Below, one piece after another: positions 1-5,511 of a stretch of DNA of 5,683 nucleotides. The stretch's first letter is position 1. Each line of letters begins with the position of its first letter. Location of the stretch: contig DATHBT010000020.1 in the NCBI GenBank assembly GCA_035295985.1, positions 1 through 5,683 of the forward strand, in the 5' to 3' direction. The notes under the pieces were generated by a model. It had not been told where the DNA came from. It worked only from the letters and a program-made list of their open reading frames with translations, and did no database searches. The translations under genes and the position numbers were made by a program. Source of the stretch: JAIVGV01 sp035295985. GTDB lineage: Bacteria > Acidobacteriota > Blastocatellia > Pyrinomonadales > Pyrinomonadaceae.

Positions 1-261
1 AACCGGGCGCCGCGCGGTCGGGCGGCAGGCCCGCCGCCGCCACAGCAACGGCCCGCCGCCGCGCCGCAAGCCGCGCGTCCTCAGCGCGGGGCGCAGGGGC
101 CGCCGCAGGCGATGCGACAGCAGGAACAGCCCCGGCAGTCGCCCCGGCAGCCGAAGGCCGAGCGCAGGCAGGGGCCGCCGGCGCACGCGGGCGGGCACGG
201 TCAGCCGCAGGCCCAGCCGCAGCAGGACAAGGGTAAGGGGAAAGGCAAGGGCCGCCCGTAA
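1..261 (+). CDS. C-terminal end of a protein with a Pro/Gln/Arg- and Lys-Gly-rich disordered tail (5' end outside window)
   Basis: Reading frame 1 is open from the first base to a TAA at 259-261, giving 86 residues of a protein whose start lies upstream. The composition is extreme: about 18 Pro and 17 Gln, many Arg, Ala and Gly, and almost no large hydrophobic residues. It ends in four Lys-Gly pairs followed by Arg-Pro. No domain can be recognised, and this should be an intrinsically disordered, strongly basic tail. From memory, similar tails occur on exported FecR- or DUF6600-type proteins of Acidobacteriota, but nothing in these 86 residues proves that. The release-factor-like gene follows 19 bp downstream on the same strand, so the two may share a transcript. 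A spurious open frame in GC-rich DNA is possible, but the Q/P/KG bias argues for real coding. Confidence 0.6.
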   Translation, partial: NRAPRGRAAGPPPPQQRPAAAPQAARPQRGAQGPPQAMRQQEQPRQSPRQPKAERRQGPPAHAGGHGQPQAQPQQDKGKGKGKGRP

Positions 262-280
262 ACCCGGTCGCGGCACGCGT

Positions 281-628
281 ATGATCCGACTGCCCGAATC
301 AGACGAGGAGCTTTTGGGCGAGTGCGAAGTTGACACCTTCCGTTCGAGCGGGCCGGGCGGCCAGCACGTCAACAAGACGGAGAGCGCCGTCCGGCTGACT
401 CACCTGCCGACGGGCCTCGTCGTCACCTCACGCTCCGAGCGCAGCCAGCACCGCAACAAGGCCGACTGCCTGCGTAAGCTGCGCGAACTCGTCGCGCGGC
501 TCAACGAACGCCCCAAGCCCCGCGTCCCGACCAGGCGGACGCGCGCGGCCAAAGAGCGCACGCTCGAACAGAAGGCGCGCCGCTCGCGCGTCAAGCGCCT
601 GCGCTCGAAGCCGGCCGACGGCGAATGA
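281..628 (+). CDS. Single-domain peptide chain release factor-like protein (GGQ domain, probable ribosome rescue factor)
   Basis: This 115-residue protein is essentially the catalytic domain (domain 3) of a class I release factor. The GPGGQHVNKT motif at residues 24-33 contains the universal GGQ (26-28) that enters the peptidyl-transferase centre and hydrolyses peptidyl-tRNA. The following stretch (about 36-60, VRLTHLPTGLVV then SERSQHRNK) matches the RF2 core. The codon-recognition domains of RF1/RF2 are absent. The C-terminus (about 80-115) is very rich in Arg and Lys, like the ArfB/YaeJ tail that sits in the empty mRNA channel of stalled ribosomes. By family, this predicts codon-independent release of nascent chains from non-stop complexes in the cytoplasm. 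It resembles the C12orf65/RF2-type GGQ domain more than E. coli ArfB, so no symbol is given. ATG at 281 is the only start consistent with the domain; no clear Shine-Dalgarno precedes it, which may mean coupling to the gene ending 19 bp upstream. Confidence 0.92.
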   Translation: MIRLPESDEELLGECEVDTFRSSGPGGQHVNKTESAVRLTHLPTGLVVTSRSERSQHRNKADCLRKLRELVARLNERPKPRVPTRRTRAAKERTLEQKARRSRVKRLRSKPADGE

Positions 629-687
629 GGCCGCCGTTTTGGGTACTGTCAGGTGTGAGGCGGCGTGGCCCGCCGCAGAGGCGGCGA

Positions 688-720
688 GGGGCGCGGGAAG
701 TCGAACCTTCTCCGCGCCCC
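688..720. terminator. GC-rich hairpin between convergent genes, possible bidirectional terminator
   Basis: GGGGCGCGG (688-696) pairs perfectly with CCGCGCCCC (712-720). After one bulged base the stem continues with GAAG (697-700) against CTTC (707-710), around a 6-base loop. This gives about 13 base pairs with a single bulge. It lies 60 bp past the stop of the release-factor-like gene and 70 bp past the stop of the convergent gene at 791. A short T run (726-728) follows on the plus strand, and there is no good T tract on the minus strand. A smaller hairpin (CGCCGC 671-676 with GCGGCG 681-686) sits just before it. The stem is convincing; the terminator role is inferred. Confidence 0.45.
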
Positions 721-769
721 CTGCGTTTGAGGTTGCTTTCGCGGCGCTTAGGTGGAAGCTCCGGCGGTG

Positions 770-795
770 GGTGAGACCCGCCTCGCCGTCTCACC
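770..795. repeat. 8-bp inverted repeat spanning the stop codon of the exported kinase-like gene
   Basis: GGTGAGAC (770-777) and GTCTCACC (788-795) are perfect inverted copies separated by 10 bases. The right arm overlaps the TGA stop (791-793, minus strand) of the gene ending here, so its mRNA would form a hairpin right at the end of the coding region. There is no T tract beyond it, so it is more likely a 3'-end stabiliser or a chance structure than an intrinsic terminator. Confidence 0.35.
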
Positions 796-1750
796 GGACG
801 CTGCGCAGCTCGTTGATCCTCGCGCGCACCGCCTCGGTCAGCATGCCGACTTCGGCCGGGCTGTAGTTGGCGGCGCGGAAGGCGTCGGCGATCTGGCGGT
901 CGCTGAGCTTCGCGAGCAGCGAGGCGATCCAGCGCGCCTCCTCGACGCGGATGTAGTCGAACAGATCCTGCCGCTTGCCCTTGTAGAAGAGGAAGACCTG
1001 CCCGCGCTTCACGTCTTCGAGGAACGGGTCGCGGCTGAAGTCTTCGGGGTTGTTGCGGCTGCGGCTGACGCGCCAGAAGCCGGGCACGTCGAGCTTCACG
1101 CGGCCGAAGGTCGCGCCCAGGTCGCTGACGACGTAGTGCAGCTCCTCGCGGCCCGTGCGCGGGTCGCGGACGTGCAGGACTTTGTTGTTCGTGTCCTTGA
1201 TGTCCCAGTTGTTGAGGAGCGCCATCATGATGATGAGGCCCTGAAGCTCTTTCGTGCGGGCGAAGGGGTTTCGCGCCCACCTCCACTCGTCGAGCCGATC
1301 CACGTGCTCGGGCCGCGCTTCGAGCCTCACGTTCTCGAACGTGCCCTTGCCCTCGACTTGCAGGCGCGGGACGAGGTAGTTGATCTCGGTCATGTAGCCG
1401 ACGGCCCAGACAAGCCTGACCGCGGCGGTCTCCGACTGCGCCTCCTTGCCCACCTTCGCCACCCACTCGCGGCCCCGTCCGTCGCGGACGCGGAACTTGG
1501 TCGAGTAGCCGCCTGTCTCATCCTTGACGAAGGTCACGCGCGAAAGATCGGGGCGCATCGCCTCGCCGCCCGGCCCGAGCAGCAGGTTGCGCGTCGGCAG
1601 ATCGTCGGGCGCGCGCCACAGCACGGGCGTGCCCGAAGGCTGAGGCTTGTTCTTCTTCCCGGTCTTCTCCTGCGCGGCGAGGGCCGACGCCGAGAAGCTC
1701 AGCGCGACGGCCAGGGCCGCCGCGCGGCGGAGTCTCTTTTGCAGGAACAT
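791..1750 (-). CDS. Exported protein of unknown function with a HipA/PI3K-like kinase-fold motif set
   Basis: The 319-residue protein has a Sec signal peptide: a basic start (KRLRR, 5-9), an Ala/Leu/Val core, and a probable AXA-type cleavage site near residue 25. After a Lys-rich linker, the motifs follow the order of a protein-kinase-like fold. WVAKVG (about 96-101) supplies a candidate nucleotide-binding Lys99. A downstream Glu107 sits in a helix-like stretch ending in RLVWAVGY. NNWDIKDTNN (180-189) offers catalytic Asp183 and metal-binding Asn188 with the expected five-residue spacing. SDLGATFG (209-216) places Asp210 where the DFG-type aspartate would be. The region from about 260 to 319 looks helical. 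These are motif resemblances read by eye, and the activity is inferred. An in-frame TTG at 1759 would add three residues, but it abuts the GGGGGA ribosome-binding site, so ATG 1750 is preferred. The gene stands alone, convergent with the release-factor-like gene and 186 bp past the polysaccharide cluster. A non-kinase degenerate fold is the main alternative. Confidence 0.85.
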   Translation of the reverse strand: MFLQKRLRRAAALAVALSFSASALAAQEKTGKKNKPQPSGTPVLWRAPDDLPTRNLLLGPGGEAMRPDLSRVTFVKDETGGYSTKFRVRDGRGREWVAKVGKEAQSETAAVRLVWAVGYMTEINYLVPRLQVEGKGTFENVRLEARPEHVDRLDEWRWARNPFARTKELQGLIIMMALLNNWDIKDTNNKVLHVRDPRTGREELHYVVSDLGATFGRVKLDVPGFWRVSRSRNNPEDFSRDPFLEDVKRGQVFLFYKGKRQDLFDYIRVEEARWIASLLAKLSDRQIADAFRAANYSPAEVGMLTEAVRARINELRSVR

Positions 1751-1760
1751 AAAACTCAAT

Positions 1761-1766
1761 TCCCCC
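1761..1766 (-). promoter_or_regulatory. Ribosome binding site of the exported kinase-like gene (decides the start)
   Basis: The minus strand reads GGGGGA here, 10 nt before the ATG at 1750 and with no usable space before the in-frame TTG at 1759. The spacing, slightly long for ATG but impossible for TTG, is the reason for choosing the ATG. The same G-rich motif precedes glf. Confidence 0.55.
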
Positions 1767-1788
1767 GGCCTGTTTCGGGACGGTCGTT

Positions 1789-1811
1789 AAGGGAGAGAGA
1801 GGGGAGAAAAA
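1789..1811. repeat. 23-base uninterrupted purine tract with a mirror repeat
   Basis: All bases from 1789 to 1811 are A or G. The part at 1791-1803 (GGGAGAGAGAGGG) is a perfect mirror repeat. In the transcript of the gene at 791-1750 this becomes a pyrimidine tract in the untranslated leader, beginning with five U. Confidence 0.7.
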
Positions 1812-1824
1812 CCCTTGGGCAAGG
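1807..1824 (-). terminator. Short hairpin followed by T5 on the minus strand, weak terminator candidate for the glf cluster
   Basis: On the minus strand CCTT (1824-1821) and AAGG (1816-1813) form a 4-5 bp stem with a tiny loop, followed by G, G and TTTTT (1811-1807). It lies about 110 bp beyond the stop of the last gene of the cluster and upstream of the exported kinase-like gene. The stem is too short for a confident intrinsic terminator, and it overlaps the alternative leader pairing described above. Confidence 0.2.
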
Positions 1825-1882
1825 ACCGTTCCGCCGCGGCAGTAGCGCAAAAGGTAGCTCGGGCGCGGGCCGTTCGACGCGA

Positions 1883-1925
1883 GGCCGTACTGAAGTTCCC
1901 GGCCGCGTACCGCGCCGGTACGGCC
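1883..1925. repeat. Cluster of GGCCGTAC/GTACGGCC inverted repeats after the fusion gene
   Basis: GGCCGTAC (1883-1890) has a perfect inverted copy, GTACGGCC (1918-1925). A second, closer pairing uses GTACC (1907-1911) with GGTAC (1917-1921), and GGCC at 1901-1904 can extend it across a 2-base bulge. The two stems compete for the same right arm. They lie 12 to 54 bp beyond the stop of the fusion gene (minus strand). A 3'-end mRNA structure or protein-binding palindrome is possible. No T tract follows. Confidence 0.35.
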
Positions 1926-1936
1926 GTAAGAGGGGT

Positions 1937-4252
1937 TCAGGAACGCCGGCTTGAGGAAGGGTGGGCCGGGAGTGCCTGTCGCGGCGGGGCTTGAGAAAGG
2001 GCCGCCTGAGCCTGTGGCGTCTCGCGCTCACAAGTGTAGCGCGCGAGCGCGTCGGCGAGCGGCGGGAGGAGCGCGCCCCGAACGCTTGAGAGCGCGCTGT
2101 AGGCCGGGCGCGGGGCCGCGAGGTTGAGCGAGCGCGTAGGCCGCGCGTCGATCAAAGTTTCGTCCAAACCGTGGAGGCGCGCGGCGAGGCGCGCGAGTTC
2201 GGCCCAGGAGACCGCGCCGCCGTTCGACAGGTGCCACAGGCCGCGCTCGCCATCGATGAGCAGGTCGAGGCAGGCGTTGGCGAGGTCGGGCACGTAGGTC
2301 GGCGAGACGACCGAGTCGGACTCGGCCGCGAACCGCTCGCCCGCGGAGAGGGCGCGGAGTGCCGCCGTCACGAAGTTGTACTCGTCCCAGGGGCCGAAGA
2401 AGGCGCTCGTGCGGACGACCAGCGCCGCCGGGTGCGCGGCCAGCGCGCGCGACTCCGCTTCGGCCTTACTCCGGCCGTAAACATTTAACGGCGACGGCCC
2501 GTCGGACTCGACGTAAGGCCCGCCCTTCGCGCCGTCGAAGACGAGATCGGACGAGAAGGTCAGCAGCGCAACGTCGAGCGACGCGCAGGCCGCGGCCAAC
2601 ACGGCCGCCCCTTCCGCGTTCTCCCGGAAACACTTCTCAGGCTCGCGCTCGGCGTCGTCAACGCGGACGTAGCCGGCCGCGTTGACGACGGCCCACGGCC
2701 GCCACCCGTCGAGCGCGTCGGCGACCGACCCGGCGTCCGCGATGTCCATCTCGTCGCGCGTGAGCAGCCGGTAGGGGATGGCGCGCGCGCGGCACAGTCG
2801 CGCGAAGGCGCGGCCGAGCGTGCCCGTCGCGCCGGTGATCAGGACGGGCCGCGAGTCTTCGCGGCCTCTCATTGCCCGACGCTCGCGGGCCGCCTCCTTC
2901 TTCCGGCGCGCGGAGCGCGCGGGCGGGTAGAGCAGGCGGTCGAGCCTGCGCCACCAGCCGGGCGCGTCGAGAACGGGGTGGGAAGGCTCCCGGCCCGCGG
3001 CCAGTTCGCGGAGCAGACGGGCGAGCGCGGTCGGCCGCGGGGCGCCGCCGCGCAGATCGAAGACGCCCGGCTCGTAGCGCCCACGGTCGCAGGCCAGCAG
3101 GCTGTCCCAGTCGTATGCGCCGAGCAGCGACCACGCGGTCACGGCGCGCACGTCAACCCCCTCGCGCCGCAGGGACGACGCCGCGCCCCACATCTCGGCG
3201 AGCCATCGCAACTGCTCTTCGCGCGTGCAGCCGAGGTGCGCCTCGGTGACGGCCAGCGGCAGCCCGTAACGCCCCCAGGCTTCCGCGAGCAGAGCGCGCG
3301 GCCCGGCAGTGCCTTCCGAGAGGACGCGCACGGCTTCGACGTCCGCGTAAGCCTGACGGCCGTTGCCGCCGTGCGTGCGTGCGGGGTAGCGCGCGAGTCG
3401 CTCGTCCAGGAAACGCTCGCTCGTGATGTAGTGGTTGATGCCCAGCACGTCCGGCGTGGTGGGGTTTTCGGCGAACCACTCAAGCTCGCCTTCCGCGACG
3501 CCGGAGCAGCGGGCGTAGTACCAGAGTGGGTGCTCGCGCGTGAGGCGCCCGGCGAGCAGGTCGAAGCTGAGCCAGCGCCGCTCGTTCTCGAAGTCCGCCT
3601 GGTAGAGGAGCGCCCGCGTGCTGTGCGTCTTGCCGAGGTCTTCGGTCTGCACCAAGCGCGCGCGCGGGTTGACTTCGCGAACAGCGCGCATCGAGAGGGC
3701 GACGGCGCGGCACTGGTTGAGGAGGGCGCGGAGGAAGGTTCGGTCGTCGCGCCCGTGCGGATACCAGTGGCCGTAGAGGCCGCTGAAGCGCGCGGTGGTG
3801 AGGGGCTCGTTGACCGGCGTGTAGTCCTCGACCCACGGGTAGCGCTCGGCGACGGCGCGCGCGTACCCGGCCAGCCCTTCGGGGAAGAGGGGATCGACGA
3901 GGCTCGTGTGCCGGGGGCCGCTGCCGTGGTGGAGGAGGCCGACGACGGGCCGGAGGTTCAGCTCGCGCAGGCGCGCGAGCCTCGCGTCGGGCCAAGACCA
4001 GTCGGCCGATTCTAACCCCGCGGGCGCGGTGCGCTCCCACAGCACGGGGTAGCGGAGCGCGCGGACGCCGAGCGCGGCGAAGAGATCGAGATCGGTCGCG
4101 CGCCGGGCGTGGCCGCTGCGTTCGAGCTGGTCGAAGAAGCGGTCGCCGACGCGGTTGACCGTGCACTCGACGCCGCCCCACAGCTCCGGCGGCCCGTTGT
4201 CAGGAAGCTCCGCGGGCATAGACTTAGGGCGGCCCGGCGCGCGCCGCCGCAT
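1937..4252 (-). CDS. Fusion of a GH1-like glycoside hydrolase domain and an RmlD-like sugar-nucleotide reductase
   Basis: Two domains occupy 771 residues. Residues about 23-430 resemble glycoside hydrolase family 1: LWGGVE near the N-terminus, RYPVLWER (67-74), LLHHG (106-110), TPVNEP (145-150) with acid/base candidate Glu149, AVTEAHLG (334-341) with nucleophile candidate Glu337, and AWSLLGAYDW (373-382), which matches the GH1 aglycone-side WSL motif. A basic linker follows (about 442-466). Residues about 468-740 form an extended short-chain dehydrogenase of the RmlD type: Rossmann motif GATGTLG (474-480), NAAG (524-527), SSD (567-569), and catalytic YxxxK as Tyr592 and Lys596. The last 30 residues are a Pro/Ala/Ser tail. 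RmlD reduces dTDP-4-dehydrorhamnose; here the exact nucleotide sugar is unknown. No signal peptide is seen, so it is predicted cytoplasmic. ATG 4252 is supported by AGAGG 8 nt upstream; Met12 is an alternative without one. glf ends 23 bp upstream. From memory this fusion recurs in other bacteria, but no characterised member is known to me. Confidence 0.93.
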   Translation of the reverse strand: MRRRAPGRPKSMPAELPDNGPPELWGGVECTVNRVGDRFFDQLERSGHARRATDLDLFAALGVRALRYPVLWERTAPAGLESADWSWPDARLARLRELNLRPVVGLLHHGSGPRHTSLVDPLFPEGLAGYARAVAERYPWVEDYTPVNEPLTTARFSGLYGHWYPHGRDDRTFLRALLNQCRAVALSMRAVREVNPRARLVQTEDLGKTHSTRALLYQADFENERRWLSFDLLAGRLTREHPLWYYARCSGVAEGELEWFAENPTTPDVLGINHYITSERFLDERLARYPARTHGGNGRQAYADVEAVRVLSEGTAGPRALLAEAWGRYGLPLAVTEAHLGCTREEQLRWLAEMWGAASSLRREGVDVRAVTAWSLLGAYDWDSLLACDRGRYEPGVFDLRGGAPRPTALARLLRELAAGREPSHPVLDAPGWWRRLDRLLYPPARSARRKKEAARERRAMRGREDSRPVLITGATGTLGRAFARLCRARAIPYRLLTRDEMDIADAGSVADALDGWRPWAVVNAAGYVRVDDAEREPEKCFRENAEGAAVLAAACASLDVALLTFSSDLVFDGAKGGPYVESDGPSPLNVYGRSKAEAESRALAAHPAALVVRTSAFFGPWDEYNFVTAALRALSAGERFAAESDSVVSPTYVPDLANACLDLLIDGERGLWHLSNGGAVSWAELARLAARLHGLDETLIDARPTRSLNLAAPRPAYSALSSVRGALLPPLADALARYTCERETPQAQAALSQAPPRQALPAHPSSSRRS

Positions 4253-4260
4253 GCGGTGAA

Positions 4261-4265
4261 CCTCT
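4261..4265 (-). promoter_or_regulatory. Ribosome binding site of the GH1-RmlD fusion
   Basis: The minus strand reads AGAGG, 8 nt before the ATG at 4252. It lies in the 23-bp gap after the glf stop, and it favours this start over the in-frame ATG at 4219, which has no purine-rich site upstream. Confidence 0.6.
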
Positions 4266-4275
4266 GCGCGCGCCG

Positions 4276-5478
4276 TCAGCGGCCCGCGCCGGCCATCCCC
4301 CCGGCGCGCGTGCGCCGGCCGTTACCGTTGCCGTCGTGCTCGTGCGGCGCGTGCGCGAAGAGCGAGGCGGCGGCCTCGGAACGCCGGGCCGCGCCGACGA
4401 GCTTCGCGTAAACGGTGAGCGCCTGCGCGACTATCTGATCCATGTTGTAGTACTTGTAGGTGGCGAGCCGGCCGACGAAGCGGACGCCCGGCGTCGAGTC
4501 GGCCAACTGCTTGTACTTCGCGTAGAGTTCGGCGTTCTCCCTGCGCGGGACGGGGTAGTAAGGGTCGCCCTCGGCCTGGGGGAATTCGTAAACGACGCTC
4601 GTCTTCTCGTGCTCCTGGCCCGTCAGGTACTTGAATTCGGTCACGCGCGTGTAGAGGTGCTCGTTCGGGTAGTTGACGACTGGCGCGGGCTGGAAGACCC
4701 GCTGCGCGTGCGTCTCGTGCCTGAACTCGAGAGAGCGGTAGGGGAGGCGGCCGTAGCGGTAGCCGAAGAAGGCGTCCACCGGCCCCGTGTAGATCAACTC
4801 GCGGTAGGGGATCACGCGCTCGATCTCGCGGTAGTCGCAGTTGAGCATGATCTTGATGTCCGGGTGGTCGAGCATCCGCTCGAACATGCGCGTGTAGCCG
4901 TGGAGCGGCATCGCCTGGTAGGTGTCCGTGAAGTAGCGGTCGTCGCGGTTCGTGCGCGTCGGCACGCGCGAGGTGACGGAGGCGTCGAGTTCCGACGGGT
5001 CCAGCCCCCACTGCTTGCGCGTGTAGTTGCGGAAAAACTTCTCGTAAAGTTCGCGGCCGACCGCGCCGACGACCACGTCCTCGGACGTGCGCACCTGATC
5101 GCGCGGCTCGGCGACCCCTTTGAAGAACTCGGCGACCTCGAAGGAGGTGAGAGACAGGCCGTAGAGCTTGTTAATGGTGTCGAGGTTGATAGGGATCGGG
5201 ACGAGCTGGCCGTCCACGCTCGCCAGCACGCGGTGCTCGTAGGCGCGCCACCCGGTGAAGCGCGACAGGTACTCGAAGACCTCGCGCGAGTTGGTGTGGA
5301 AGATGTGCGGCCCGTATTTGTGGACGAGGACGCCCGCGTCGTCGTAGTGGTCGTAGGCGTTGCCGCCGACGTGCGGTCGCCTGTCGCAGAGGAGGACTTT
5401 TTTGCCCGAACCTGCGGCCAGGCGCTCGGCCAGTACACTGCCGGCGAACCCGGCCCCGACGATCAGGTAGTCAAACAT
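4276..5478 (-). CDS. glf: UDP-galactopyranose mutase
   Basis: Glf is a flavoenzyme that interconverts UDP-galactopyranose and UDP-galactofuranose, the donor for galactofuranosyl transfer to surface or exported glycans. The 400 residues start with the FAD-binding Rossmann motif VGAGFAG (7-13), followed by GGNAYD (38-43) and HKYGPHIFHTN (53-63), all typical of the family. QWG (156-158), Arg171, the YRSLEF region with Arg248, NYP (269-271), and FVGRLATYKYYNMDQ (334-348) correspond to the substrate- and flavin-contacting positions of bacterial Glf; the exact residue equivalences are inferred. The catalytic body ends near residue 364, and a 35-residue tail rich in His, Gly, Asn and Arg follows, making the protein slightly longer than usual. 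ATG 5478 has AGGGGGA 4 nt upstream. The gene lies between a glycosyltransferase end (33-bp gap) and the GH1-RmlD fusion (23-bp gap), so an operon is likely. The enzyme is cytoplasmic. Confidence 0.97.
   Translation of the reverse strand: MFDYLIVGAGFAGSVLAERLAAGSGKKVLLCDRRPHVGGNAYDHYDDAGVLVHKYGPHIFHTNSREVFEYLSRFTGWRAYEHRVLASVDGQLVPIPINLDTINKLYGLSLTSFEVAEFFKGVAEPRDQVRTSEDVVVGAVGRELYEKFFRNYTRKQWGLDPSELDASVTSRVPTRTNRDDRYFTDTYQAMPLHGYTRMFERMLDHPDIKIMLNCDYREIERVIPYRELIYTGPVDAFFGYRYGRLPYRSLEFRHETHAQRVFQPAPVVNYPNEHLYTRVTEFKYLTGQEHEKTSVVYEFPQAEGDPYYPVPRRENAELYAKYKQLADSTPGVRFVGRLATYKYYNMDQIVAQALTVYAKLVGAARRSEAAASLFAHAPHEHDGNGNGRRTRAGGMAGAGR
4285..4318 (-). repeat. Three alternating GCGCCGG/CCGGCGC copies forming two competing hairpins at the 3' end of glf
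   Basis: GCGCCGG occurs at 4286-4292 and 4312-4318, with the inverted copy CCGGCGC at 4301-4307. The middle copy can pair with either neighbour: with the left one as an 8-bp stem and 8-base loop (arms 4285-4292 and 4301-4308), or with the right one as a 7-bp stem and 4-base loop. The repeats encode part of the Gly/Arg-rich end of Glf and lie about 20 bases upstream of the fusion's Shine-Dalgarno, so they could affect translation of the downstream gene. Confidence 0.45.
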
Positions 5479-5482
5479 AGCT

Positions 5483-5489
5483 TCCCCCT
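5483..5489 (-). promoter_or_regulatory. Ribosome binding site of glf
   Basis: AGGGGGA on the minus strand, 4 nt before the ATG at 5478, in the 33-bp gap after the glycosyltransferase stop. Confidence 0.65.
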
Positions 5490-5511
5490 AGTCTCCGCGC
5501 GGCCGCAAAAG

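Larger units (their letters stand above)
1777..1832 (-). promoter_or_regulatory. Nested inverted repeats in the leader of the exported kinase-like gene
   Basis: GGGACGGTC (1777-1785) pairs with GACCGTTCC (1824-1832) at 8 of 9 positions, the ninth being G.U in plus-strand RNA and A.C in minus-strand RNA. Inside this, CCCTT (1812-1816) can pair either with AAGGG (1789-1793) or, as CCTT, with AAGG (1821-1824), so two inner structures exclude each other. The outer stem ends just upstream of the GGGGGA Shine-Dalgarno. This could be a structured 5' leader or attenuator. The arms are short and the DNA is GC-rich, so chance is a real alternative. Confidence 0.3.

Noticed and set aside
591..1466. Minus-strand open frame overlapping the exported kinase-like gene in another frame
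   Set aside because: The product is an Arg/Gly/Pro/His-rich out-of-frame shadow, and the overlapping frame has the signal peptide and motifs.
1757..1759. TTG as the start codon of the exported kinase-like gene
   Set aside because: It abuts the GGGGGA ribosome-binding site, leaving no spacer; the ATG at 1750 fits better and still gives a complete signal peptide.
1854..1885. tRNA-like fragments: GGTAGCTCGGG resembling a D-loop and CGTTCGACGC resembling a T-loop
   Set aside because: The two boxes are only a few bases apart, leaving no room for an anticodon arm, and no acceptor stem is present.
752..1954. Plus-strand open frame of about 400 codons opposite the exported kinase-like gene
   Set aside because: It is antisense to a gene with a signal peptide, ribosome-binding site and kinase-like motifs. 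Its product is a Val/Ala/Arg/Glu-rich string with no recognisable domain, as expected from the complement of high-GC codons.
2978..4015. Plus-strand open frame of about 345 codons opposite the GH1-like domain
   Set aside because: It lies opposite a well-supported domain with ordered GH1 motifs; the antisense translation shows no family features.
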